Assembly: GCF_914767665.1 (NCBI RefSeq)
Contig: NC_059504.1
Coordinates: forward strand, 1,428,501-1,492,500
Direction: 5' to 3'
Source of the DNA: Harmonia axyridis
Taxonomy: Eukaryota; Arthropoda; Insecta; Coleoptera; Coccinellidae
Length of the DNA stretch: 64,000 nucleotides
This document shows positions 11,232 to 24,600 of the stretch, in pieces (within the stretch, counting starts at the first letter, position 1; every line of letters begins with the position of its first letter). The position numbers and the translations under genes are program-made. Under the pieces are notes generated by a model. That model saw only the letters and a program-made list of their open reading frames with translations, did not search any database and was not told where the DNA came from.

Positions 11232-12167
11232 GGGTGTTTTTTTTCGAGGTATATAACTTTAAAATGGCATTACTGTTCAAGATGACGATCGATTTAACAG
11301 CTGTCAAGTGATTTATTCTCAGTTTGGTTTGGCAATTCATCATGAATAGACTCACGCCTGAACAACGCTTGCAAATAGTGCAATTTTATTTCGAAAATAA
11401 TGGTTCTGTGCGGAATACGTATAGCGCACTACGTCCATTTTATTTTGTTTAGCGATGAAGCGCACTTCTGGTTGAATGGCTACGTCAACAAACTAAACTG
11501 CCGCATTTGGAGTGAAGCTAATCCTCAAGTGTATGTCGAAACACCGTTACATCCAGAAAAACTGACTGTTTGGTGTGCTTTATGGGCTGGTGGAATCATT
11601 GGTCCGTACTTCTTCAAAAACGATGATGGCCAGAACATTACAGTCAATGGTGATCGGTATAGAGCCATGATTACTAGTTTTTTCATTCCTGAATTGAACA
11701 ACTATGATGTCCAGGAGCTGTGGTTCCAACAAGACGGCGCAACATGTCACACAGCTCGTGCCACAATCGATTTATTGAAAGACACGTTTGGTGACCGCCT
11801 AATTTCACGTTTTGGACCTGTGAATTGGCCTCCAAAATCTTGTGATTTAACACCGCTAGACTACTTTCTGTGGGGCTATGTAAAGTCATTGGTCAATGCG
11901 GATAAGCCACAAATCCTTGACCATTTGGAAGACAACATTCGCCGAGTTATTGCCGATATACGGCCACAAATGTTGGAAAAAGTCATCGAAAATTGGACGT
12001 CCAGATTAGACTACATCCGAGCCAGCCGTGGCGGTCATATGCCAGAAATCATATTTGAAATGTAATGCCACGAGATTATCTTGCGGATAAATAAAATCAA
12101 TGTCAATCGAATAATCCATCGTTGTTTTATTGCAATTTGAAGTTCTATAGCTCTAAAAAAAACACCC
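11232..12167 (+). mobile_element. DD41D mariner derivative, copy 3 (full-length 936 bp)
   Basis: Same length and structure as copy 2, opposite orientation. The catalytic-half frame 11400-12065 is open for 221 codons and ends in the usual GGHMPEIIFEM. The transposase start at 11342 still runs into a stop after 36 codons, so the open frame is a by-product of the deletion, not a functional gene. Confidence 0.93.
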
Positions 12168-12698
12168 TTTATAACTTTCCAGCTCAACTTACGCTTGAAA
12201 TTTTAGGAAAATTACAAAAATAAGTCGATTTTCAAGTTGCAACAACATAATAAGCAATGATATAAAGCAATTTCCTTCCCAAATTAAAAAATTTAAATTT
12301 TCACAAAATTTCAAAGGAAAATTTCAGATGAAAATGCTTATTTGCCACATTCTGTATAACAATAATTACAATTCATCTTTCCGAACACTTAAAACGAAGC
12401 CACTTCAATTGCCCAATTTCCCCAAGACTCCCAGTGGAAAATTTTAGGGCACTCGAATTTAAAACAGTTTCAGGACATGCGTACATCCCGAATCTCTGTT
12501 TACAGCTTTCCGCTTTCTTCACGGACCGCTCACATAAAAGTTATCAGTTGCTATTGTGCCATTGGGCATCCGTCGTGATTCTGGGAACTTTTCTAGATAG
12601 AGAAACAGAATTGGCGATTAGTTTTATTTCTATTCTTCCATGCGAAACTTCAAAACATCAATAGTATCCCGTATGTCCTTTTTCGTATCAAATTGACA
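12168..12698. other. 5' flank of the Beat-like gene
   Basis: Upstream DNA of the signal-peptide exon. An open frame at 12434-12664 has no recognisable domain. No clear TATA box was identified. Confidence 0.4.
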
Positions 12699-15600
12699 AT
12701 GGAATTTCCTTCGATAGTGCGCGCAATTTGGTTCCTTCTTGTTATCTCTTTGGTGAAAGGTGAGATTTGATGTTTTATTTTGGTTTTATCTTATTTTTTT
12801 GATATCTTGTTTGTGTGTTATTATGTGCTTCAATTTAAGGCTTATTACGATCTTTGAATCGTTTAAGATTAATCTTAATTTTCTCTGGAATGTTTGGTTC
12901 ACGATTTGAATGTTTAGAATTTGAAAAATTAATGAAAAATACGTTTTTTGTTCTTCCAAAGCTATTTTAGGAAAAATTAGCGGTTGGTTACTATATCGCA
13001 TTAATCCTTTCAGCTTTTAAATTGAAATTCCCTAAAATAATACGGAATAAAACCATGAAATCGAAGACGCGGTACGAAAACATTGAATACTTGACGTCCG
13101 AATAATAAATATTCAAAATTTGCTTTCAAATCTAGCCGTATAACATTTATAAGTACATTTTTTTGTATGGGTTGAGATATTATATAATAAAGAATGATGT
13201 AATGATCCATTACGTTCAATTTGTAGTGTTTTTGACATTTCAAATAATTACTATTTTTGTTACATGGTTAGGGGATAATTTATTAGGAAAAGATTTCAAA
13301 TTTCAGATAATGGTTTATTTAGTACACCTATTTCATAGTAGGTTTGGTTGAATTCTTGATAAACAAAATCTGTTCGATGGTTTCGGAGTCATACCTAAAC
13401 GAAATTTTGTTTTCTTGATAATTCCAAAAATATCCATCCGATGTTAGTGAAATTTACAAATCAGTAGCAAAGTAGTGGAACTAATGTTTATACCGAATTT
13501 TGAAAAGATCGTATGATTGGGATAACAAATTTTGACATATTTCAATGTCTTCTTTCAGATTTTAATTGAATTTCTAGTTCATATAAAATTCATTGATGAG
13601 TGGTTTGTCTAAATATCAAGCCATGTCCACGATCTAATAAGATACCTCAGGGTTTTCGTAGAGTGTTGATTTCATAAAAAAAAGTAGCATTTATTTTTTC
13701 GAATAGGAGTTTGCACCGCATCAAAGGAAAATTAGTTTTCGATGAATTTGCTCGAATTTTTCATATGTTGTAGAATGATGCTGATCAAATGTCTTCATTG
13801 CATCACCACTTTGAATTCAACCGTTTAGATTATATAGGGTGCTTAAAAACACTTTCCTAAAATTTCAAGAGGCCACTGTCAAGAAACTTTTTTGAATATA
13901 TAAACCAAATCAAGTATGCATAGGTTGTTCATATAGCTGATTGAATACCACTATAGATTTTTCCTTCACATACAGAAGATATAACAGTTGTTTTTTTTCG
14001 AGGTATATAACTTTAAGTTGGCATTACTGCCAACAACGCTTGCAAATAGTGCAATTTTATTTCGAAAATAATGGTTCTGTGCGGAATTCGTATCGCGCAC
14101 TACGTCCATTTTATTCTGTTTAGCGATGAAGCGCACTTCTGGTTGAGTGACTACGTCAACAAACAAAACTGCCGCATTTGGAGTGAGGCTAATCCTCAAG
14201 TGTATGTCGAAACATCGTTACATCCAGAAAAACTGACTGTTTGGTGCGTTTTATGGGCTGGTGGAATCATTGGTCCGTACTTCTTCAAAAACGATGATGG
14301 CCAGAACGTAACAGTCAATGATGATCGGTATAGAGCCATGATAACTTTTTCATTCTTGAATTGGACAACCATGATGTCCAGGAGATGTGCTTCCAACAAG
14401 ACGGCCCAACATGTCACACAGCTCGTGCCACAATCGATTTATTGAAAGACACGTTTGGTGACCGCCTAATTTCACGTTTTGGCCCTGTGAATTGGCCTCC
14501 AAGGTCTTGTGATTTAACACCGCTAGACTACTTTCTGTGGGGCTATGTAATAAAGTCATTGGTCTATGCGGATAAGCCACAAACCCTTGACCATTTGGAA
14601 GACAACATTCGCCGTGTAATTGCCGATATACGGCCACAACTGTTGGAAAAAGTAATCGAAAATTGGACGTCCAGATTGGACTACATCCCAGCCAGCCATG
14701 GCGGTCATATGCCAGAAATCATATTTAAAACGTAATGCCACAAGATTATCTTGCGGATGAATAAAATTCATGTCAATCGAATAATCCATCGTTGTTTTAT
14801 TGCAATTCATAGTTCTATAGCTCTGAAAAAACACCCTTTATAAACTGCTGAATTTAGAGATGTGATTAAATGAAGATATTTGATCAGCAACACGAGTTCT
14901 AAGACGTTTAAAAAATTGAAGTAAATTCGCCTGAAGCCCATTTCCCATTGAAGCGGTTTGTGGTCCTTTCATCGGAAATAGGCAACTTTGAACGAAGATT
15001 GTTATTTTTAGGGAATAATTGAACCCTTCAAGAAAGTTTCCATTAACTGTATAAACTTTTCCTTTTCTGAAGAAAATTGTGCCAAAAAAGTGCTATTTTA
15101 TGTTTTCACAGCGTGTCACAGATCAGAAAAAGTTTTGATTTCTGATTTGTATTCAGAAAACTTTAATAAACGCGCGAAAGCTCCCGCATTCCAGTCGGCG
15201 CTTTTCTCATTCTTTCAATTATTCAAAATCACCTGATAAATTATTCTTTCGACATAAACTCCAAGAAGTTCGAAGTAAACTGTTAACGGTAGAAGAACTT
15301 TAACCCCCAAATTTCCTCCTGAGCCAAATCAGGTGAATGTTTTATTGCTTTTCCTCCTTCCCAGCCAACAAAAAGAAGGTTTGAAGGTGCTGTTTCAGAT
15401 GTTATCACAATGCTGCATAATTTCCTTGTCCCTTAAACACTTGAGGAAAACAATTTTTATGTTCAATTTTCTCTGTCTCCCTTTAACTGCTTTCAGTTGG
15501 GCCGCACTTCTCTACGAGAATTTGCCATAAATAACTTTTTTTATAGCCCTTTGCTTCTTTGGTCATTCCCGGAGTTTTCTCATCTTATTAAATCCATACA

Positions 15601-18600
15601 CACGTCTAGTCTGACGGATAGGTGCGTCGCGAACAGAAAAAGTTTCATCATGTGTCACCATTTATGATTATTTTCTGTCAGTTATTGTTCAGCAAGATTC
15701 AAGTTTCGGTGAAAATTCCTGTACGATCTGCTTTTTGTTGAAAAAAGTTAGGTGACGTCCTATACACAAAATGAGTTACCATTTTTTGCGCGCTCGTTTC
15801 CCAAATAGCTTCGTCCAAAATTTCGTGTTGTCCGTGCTGTCGTAACCAGAGGAAATTAAAGAAGTATGTGGAAAAAAAACAGCCTGATATTTCGGTGATT
15901 ACAAATCCGATAGAGTGAAACTTTTGCGTGCAGATATAAAGGGTTTCATTTTGATATTGAAAAAAAAACCAGTATATTTTTGAGAGAAATCAATGGATGG
16001 AAAGTATGATATTAACGATGGAAAACGTAATCAGCCAAATGGCCGCTACGACTATGTTTGCAGCACCATATAACGGGTGTTTTTTTCGAGGTATATAACT
16101 TTAAGTTGGCGTTACTGTTCAAGATGGCGACCGATTTAACAGCTGTCAAGTGATTTATTCTCAGTTCGGTTTGGCAATTCATCATGAATAGACTCACGCC
16201 TGAACAATGCTTGCAAATAGTGCAATTTCATTTCGAAAATTATGGTTCTGTGCGAAATACGTATCGCGCATTACGACCATTTTATTTTGTTTAGCGATGA
16301 AGCGCACTTCTGGTTGAATGGCTACGTCAACAAACAAAACTGCCGCATTTGGAGTAGAGTCCGAACTACTTCAAAAACGATGATGGCCAGAACGTTACAG
16401 TCAATGGTGATCGGTATAGAGCCATGATTACTAACTTTTTCATTCCTGAATTGAACAACCATGACATCCAGGAGCTGTGGTTCCAACAAGACGGCGCAAC
16501 ATGTCACACACCTCGTACCACAATCGATTTATTGAAAGACACGTTTGACCAGCGCCTAATTTCACGTTTTGGACCAGTGAATTGGCCTCCAAGATCTTGT
16601 GATTTAACACCGCTAGACTACTTTCTGTGGGGCTGTGTAAAGTCATTGGTCTATGCGGATAAGCCACAAATCCTTGACCATTTGGAAGACAACATTCGCC
16701 GTGTTATTGCCGATATACGGCCACAAATGTTGGAAAAAGTCATCGAAAATTGGACGTCCAGATTGGACTACATCCGAGCCAGCCGTGGCGGTCATATGCC
16801 AGAAATCATATCTAAAATGTAATGCCACAAGATTATCTTGCGGATAAATAAAAGTCATGTCAATCGAATAATCCATCGTTGTTTTATTGCAATTTAAAGT
16901 TCTATAGCTCTAAAAAAAAACACCCTTTATAATAACAGCTACCTAGATAGCGGGCTATTCAAAATGAAATATCTCATTGAAAAACAGTTTCAAATTAACA
17001 ATAATCAAAATAATACACAATAACAATAGAACCGACTTGGTTGACTTTCAGTTTTTATATGCGAAAAAACCTCTCGAATGTTGATGTCGAATCTTGGGAG
17101 GATCCATTATTAGAGCCCTTCATCTAGACTCTAGAGAAACTAACCGAAAACAATGACGCAATAGATTACATCTCGGTTAGTTTGTGTGTTAGATGAGAGG
17201 GGTTATGATAATAAGGTCGTTCTGAAATTCAGCATGAACAGAATGATCATTTTACATAATAAACAGACTTAATTACAACTTGATGGGATTTGAAATATTG
17301 AACTCTGTCAGCCGTTACTATTTGGTTTGTTGATCATGATTAAAACAAGTTTTATAAATTTATGTTTTTATCTACTATCAAAAAGTAATTAGCAATTAAC
17401 AGAATAACGTGTTTCTTAATGTTTTTGCATTATATCAATAATCCATATACCTTATGAAATAATAAATAATCATTTTTGTTTCAATTCAATCATATATTTT
17501 CTGTCAGGTAACCCAAAATTCATTCTTCAAAGTGTCAAATTATACTCTATGATTGAAAATATTTCGTTATAAAGGGTGTTTTTTTCAGAGCTATAGAACT
17601 TTGAATTGCAATAAAACAACGATGGATTATTCGATTGACATGAATTTTATTTATCCGCAAGATAATCTTGTGGCATTAGATTTTAAATATGATTTCTGGC
17701 ATATGACCGCCACGGCTGGCTCGGATGTAGTTCAATCTGGACGTCCAATTTTCGATGACTTTTTCCATCATTTGTGGCCGTATATCGGCAATAACACGGC
17801 GAATGTTGTCTTCCAAATGGTCAAGGGTTTGTGGCTTATCCCCATAGACCAATGACTTTACATAGCCCCACAGAAAGTAGTCTAGCGGTGTTAAATCACA
17901 AGACTTGGAGGCCAATTCACAGGTCCAAAACGTGTCTTTCAATAACTCCATTCACCATTAACTGTAACGTTCTGGCCATCATCGTTTTTGAAGAAGTACG
18001 GACCAATGATTCCACCATTCCATAAAGCGCACCAAACAGTCAGTTTTTCTGGATGTAACGGTGTTCGACATACACTCGAGGATTAGCTTCACTCCAAATG
18101 CGGCAGTTTTGTTTGTTGACGTAGCCATTCAACCAGAAGTGCGCTTCATCGCTAAACAAAATAAAATGGACGTAGTGCGCGATACGTATTCCGCACAGAA
18201 CCATTATTTTCGAAATAAAATTGCACTATTTGCAAGCGTTGTTCAGGCGTGAGTCTATTCATGATGAATTGCCAAACCAAACTGAGAATAAATCACTTGA
18301 CAGCTGTCAAATCGGTCGTCATCTTGAACAGTAATGCCAACTTAAAGTTATATACCTCGAAAAAAAAAACACCCGTTATAAATTTTCATGTTGTCAATTG
18401 TGGGGAAAGAAAGATCATTATCCTACGCAATCTATTGAAATGTGGAGAATCGCTCAATTTTTGGTAAAATCCATTCGATGTTCGTCGAATCTAGTGATCG
18501 AATTTGTTGTTACGTAAACATTACATATTTTAACATTAAAATTGAATTCATCCGTCAGTTATTCTATTGACATCATTTTGGACCATTCGGAATTGGAAAA

Positions 18601-21600
18601 ATCAAACATCGTGGCAAAATGATATAGCGCCCTGGGCGGTGAGCGAGCGCTCGATAATGAGACTAGGAGGAGGATGTACGACGTTTTCCGGAAATTCTAA
18701 CAATTCCGGAAATCAGAGAATTTATTGCCAATAGAGCCGACCCAGGGCCCGTAATATTATATGAGAATAGACGTAAGGATATGTAATTTATCAAAGGTTA
18801 TGGGACCTTTACAATCGATGTCAAGTTGTAGAATATAATTTTAACGTCAGTTTGACAGCTATTAGGTTGGCTGCTGATCATAAAACGGGGTGGGATAACA
18901 ATTGGTCCAAAAAGGTTGCCCCGCATTCCAGAATTATAATTTCGATGATAATGCTTCAGTCTAGAAGTTTGAGATTTCAACTTGAAACAAAAGCTTATGT
19001 GAAGGTATTTGAAAAGTGCGAATGTAATAAATTTGTGTTACTCTATAAGTCCCGAACTCGGCGCTCAGATGGCACCATCAGTGCCATACCAATTCTTTTT
19101 CTTGTTAACACCAAGCTTTAAAAGATACGTGTCAAAATTAGCCAAGTAGCTTGACATTTTAAACAACTACTTGACTTGAAAATCATGCTCGTGAAAAATA
19201 CTTAACTCAACTTGATTTTAGATATTTATTGCTTGACTTGATATCAAGTTACTTGATATTACTTGAGCTTGATATTCACGAGTCGCATGGCATATATTTC
19301 TGCAATCTCGTGCGCGCTTAGACTAAATAAGGGGATTCCTCGATCGCCGAGAGACTGAAGCATTCGCCAGTGTGACTTTATTAGTAGTTTTCTTAAATTT
19401 TTATGTAATATATTGGTAGATTTTGGTAGTTTCAGAAGTATCTTTACAAACTTGGCCAAAATGGTCAAGGATTTTTTATCAACTCCAGCATCTTCAGCTC
19501 CTGTTGAAAGACAATTTACTCTTACTAGTAAAAAAAACCGCAATAGGTTAGGCGACAAATCCATAAGATGCCTCATGTGTCTTAGAGTCACTCTCAAAGG
19601 TAACTATGTTGACGAATAGAGTCAAATTTAAAAATGCGCCAACTGCATCCTCGGTAATCACATAATTCGATATATATGTAGCATCCATGGGTGCAATTGG
19701 CACATGAATGAACAGTCTCTCTAAAGATCCCGACTTCACGTCAGTGTTTTCCTCGGTTTTCCGAAGAATGAATAAGACGCAACTTGAGAACATTTTCTGC
19801 AAAACTTATAATCCAGCAGATTATGGTATTTTTCAACTTTATCAGCGAAGTTTATACATCTATTACTTTAAAGATGCTGCAACAACATCTGATCTGGCGT
19901 CAGCGCTAATCTGGAATCTTCAGTCGCTTTTTTTAAACGACTCGAAATATGTTTCTATGTTTTCTATTTCGACGAGACCTCTCAGAAGTTTAAAACTTTC
20001 ACGAGCTAGTAGATAACAGGAAATAATAACCATATTGTAAAATCCGCCGTGTTTTTTCCACAAGTCGAGATAAGGGCAAACAATAAAGCATAGTACGAAT
20101 ATTTTTGTGTAGTTTCTTTCGGATCATTCCATCGGAAGAAATAATCTAAAAATAATTCACTCTTAAAGGTAACTATATTGACCAATATAGTATAATTTTA
20201 AAGGAAAGATGTGTTGGGCCCGTAACTTATTGACTGAAGTGTTACACGCTCTTCATATCAATTGTACCACAGAAAATTTAACAGAATATAGAAAAAATGC
20301 GCCAATTGCATCCTCAGAGAACACATAACTCGATATATACGTAGTATCATGGGTGAAATTGGCACAAGAATGACGGTCTCTTCAAAGTTCTCGACTTCAC
20401 GTCAGTGTTTTCCTCGGTTTTCCGAAGAATGAATAAGACGCAACTTGAGAACGTTTTCTGCAAAACTTATAATCCAGCAGATTATGGCATTCTTCAACTT
20501 TATCAACAAAGTTTATACATCTATTACCTTAAAGATCCTGCAAAAACATCTGATCTGGCGTCAGCGCTAATCTGGAATCTTCAGTCGCTTTTTTTAAACG
20601 ACTCGAAATATGTTTCTATGTTTTCTATTTCGACGAGACCTCTTTAAGTTTAGAACTTTCGCGAGTTTGGAGATAACAGGAAATAATAACCATATTGTAA
20701 AATTTGGGGTGTTTTTTCCACACGAGTCGAGATAGGGGGAAGCAATAAAGCATAGTACGAATTTTTTTGTGTTTTTCCTGTCGGATCATTCCATCGGAAA
20801 TAATGAATCAAAAATATTTCACTCTTGAAGAAGACTATCATATGTTGACGAATAGAATTTTTAAGGAGAGATGTGTATTTACTGCTTGGGCCCGGAACTT
20901 ATTGACTGAAAATTTAGACGCTCACCATATCAATTGTACCACAGAAAATTTGAGCAGAATATCGAAAAAATGCGCCAACTGCATCCTCAGTAACTACATA
21001 ACCCGATATATATTTAGCATCCGTGGGTGCAATTGGCACATGAATGAACGGTCTCTATAAAGTTCCCGACTTCACACCAGTGTTTTCCTCGGTTTTCCGA
21101 AGAATGAATAAGACGCAACTTGAGAACATTTTCTGCAAAACTTATAATCCGGCAGATTATGGTATTCTTCAACTTTATCAACGAAGTTTATACATCTATT
21201 ACCTTAAAGATCCTGCAAAAACAGCTGATCTGGCGTCAGCGCTAATCTGGAATCTTCAGTAGCTTTTTTCAGTGACTCGAAATATGTTTCTATGTTTTCT
21301 ATTACGACTCTACGAGACCTCTCAGAAGTTTAAAACTTTCGCGAGCTAGAAGATAACAGGAAATAATAACCATATTGTAAAATTTGCGGTGTTTTTTCCA
21401 CACGAGACGAGATAGGGGGAAGCAATAAAGCATAGTACGAATTTTTTTGTGTTTTTCCTGTCGGATCATTCCATCGGAAATAATGATCCAAAAATATTTC
21501 ACTCTTAAAGAAGGCTATGTTGACGAAAAGAGTAGAATTTTTAAGGAGAGATGTGTATTTACTGCTTGGGCCCGGAACTTATTGACTGAAATTTTAGACG

Positions 21601-24600
21601 CTCTTCATATCAATTGTACCACAGAAAATTTGAGCAGAATATCGAAAAATTGCGCCAACTGCTTCCTCAGCAACCAAATAACTCGATATATATGTAGCAT
21701 CCATGGGTGCAATTGGCACATGAATGAACAGTCTCTATAAAGTTCCCGACTTCACTTCAGTGTTTTCCTCGGTTTTCCGAAGAATGAATAAAACGCAACT
21801 TGAGAACGTTTTCTGCAAAACATATAATCCAGCAGATTATGGTATTTTTCAACTTTATCAACGAAGTTTATACATCTATTACCTTAAAGATGCTGCAACA
21901 ACATCTGATCTGGCGTCAGCGCTAATCTGGAATCTTCAGTAGCTTTTTTCAGTGACTCGAAATATGTTTCTATGTTTTCTATTTCGACGAGACCTCTTAA
22001 AGTTTAGAACTTTCGCGAGCTAGAAGATAACAGGAAATAATAACCATATTGTAAAATCCGCCGTGTTTTTTCCACACGAGTCGAGATAGGGGGCAGCAAT
22101 AAAGCATAGTACGAATTTTTTTGTGTTTTTCCTGTCGGATCATTCCATCGGAAATAATGAATCAAAAGATAGGTGCGTTCAGAACAATACTCTATCTGCT
22201 CCGTAAATATTATGACGGCGCCAACTCTTGTTTTGTAAGACCGTGTCCCTAATATTTTTGTTGCTCGTAAAACTGCACCTAAATCAACCCCTCATAAATA
22301 TGTATAAAGCTGGCCCCATTCATAGCTACAAACAGGACTGGGGTATATACTGTTTCAGGCAGAAAATTCTGTTAGCTTGCCAAGTGAATTATTAGGGATT
22401 ATCTAGCGGGAAAATTATGTTCAGTTCATTGTTTTTAGTTCATTATTCCCGATAATAAACCTCTGGAATCGTTTGGGAGAAAAATTGCGTACCACACCCC
22501 TTTAAAATTTCGCAATTCGAAAATCGATGAAAAACGATGCAAGTTTCAACTTTATACCATATAAACCTCGAATGCTATAAAAAAATTCACGAAAACACTG
22601 ATTTAGAGCCAGGAAACCATGGAATTGGATGTAGGTGTCAATGGGATGGTATTTAGTATGATTTTCTTCTGAACATAGTGCGATTTCTTGTTGCAAAGTT
22701 GAAAAAAAGTCATACTAGCGAGATCGAACGAGTAAGGTTTCAAAGTGTACAAAATTCACCTGGAAAATTGCACAAATTTACGGATTCATTCTAGTAAATT
22801 TTCAGAACACTTCATTCTATCATTACGTCTGACATGCTAAAAACCTTCATCAAAATTAGAGATTCACGGCTTGGCTTGATTTTCAAGCTACTTAGCTTAA
22901 GCTTGACTTGATTTCAAGTCAAGCTCAAATCAAGTAGTAGAATTTCAATCTCAAGTCAAGTATTTATTTATCAAGTACTTGAATCATATCAAGCTACTTG
23001 ATTTTAGGAATGATGAAATGAGAAGTAACCTTGCAAAAAACACTTAAATTATTGCAAAAAAGAACCGACAATATCAACTTTTTGAAATAAAAACATAAAT
23101 TAAACATACCATAAATAAAAAAATTAAACAAAATAAAAAAATAAAGTTTCATAATATTGTGAAACCTCCAGGCTTTGTTTGATTCCATAATTTTCCATCC
23201 AGGATCTAAAACACATGAGGCATTCTATAGATGTTCGCCTAACCTATTGCGGGTTTTTGTAACTGTAAGAGCAGCTCTGTCTTTCAACAGGAGCTGAAGA
23301 TTCTGGCGTTAATAAAAAATACTTTGCCATTTTGGCCAAGTTCGGAAAGATATTTCTGAAACTACCAAAATCTACCAATAGATTTCATAGAAATGTGAGA
23401 AAACTACTAATGAAGTCACACTGGCGAATGCTTCAGTCTCTCGGCGCTCGAGGAATCCCCTTATTTAGTCTAAGCGCACACTAAATTGCAGAAATATATG
23501 CCGTGCGACGCGTGCATATCCAGCTCAAGTAATACCAAGTAGCTTGATATCAAGTCAAGCAATAAATATCTAAAATCAAGTCAAGCCAAGCTCAAGTATG
23601 TAATTTGTCGCGAGCTTAATTTTCAAGTCAAGTTAAAATGTCAAGCTACGTGACTTGATGAATCCATAATCAAAATATATCCAACAATTATCCAGAGTTT
23701 CATGGCAATCAGAAGAATGGCGTAGAAATGCTTGTATCAGTGGCTTTTCTGAAGACGTTAAATAAATTTTTTAGTTCAAGTGTGATATAGAATTTATAGA
23801 AAGGTCTAAGAATGTTAAGTGGTTATTTGTTCCTCTCTCCAATACGAATTTTCTGTTTGGGTGGATATTATTTATTCGATTTAGAAATTGATTTAGTTGT
23901 CTGGATGTTCCAGAAAGGCAACCAAGTATGTCATCTACAAATCGATACCAAAAGTATATTTTCACCAGTTATTTCGACTTGAACCTTTAAGAGTTCAATA
24001 TATGATGACATTGTTGTCGATTAGTTTATCTAGAGGGGCGGTTCTGACTATACGATCCCCCTTGAATTTCGCCATGAATATTCGAGTGATTGTTTTACAT
24101 TTACAAACCAAATCTCAACCTTGTCGGATATGTTGTTGGAGAAATATTGGGTATTTTTCTTTCGGTTTCCTATTCGAATTTTTTCATGGTGAAGCGATCA
24201 ATTTTGCAAGAAGATTGAAATTCTCATTTTATATCTACATTTCACCTCCGTCGGATCATTGGCAAATACGAATTCGATCGAGATGAAAATTTGCATTTAG
24301 ATGTAGAATAACAGTTGAAAGCTTGTTCGCCAAAACTATAGAAAACTTGAGATTAACATAAAATTTTGCTATATTTAAACTGTCATTCTAGATCTGAATG
24401 CATCATCTTGATCGAAACCATAGTTTTGAAATTATCAGGAAATTTCGAATGGACGTATGTACGAAATTTTCCAATTTCGTTAATGGGCAAAATCTGAAAG
24501 TAGTTTCGTTTGAAATTTTGTTTCCTCATTCGTGACATTCAACATCCAAAACTATTCTGGAAATTTGCTAGATCTTTCAATGTTTTCGCTGATATTTATA

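Noticed and set aside
9297..12065. 221-codon open frames beginning MVLCGIRIAHY as transposase genes
   Set aside because: The true start codon lies in a different frame. These frames begin inside the old N-terminal coding region and result from the internal deletion, so they are not functional genes.
18688..18715. Paired TTCCGGAA sites as a heat-shock or STAT element
   Set aside because: Spacing between half-sites does not match the heat-shock consensus, nor the usual three-base gap of STAT sites, and there is no gene start nearby.
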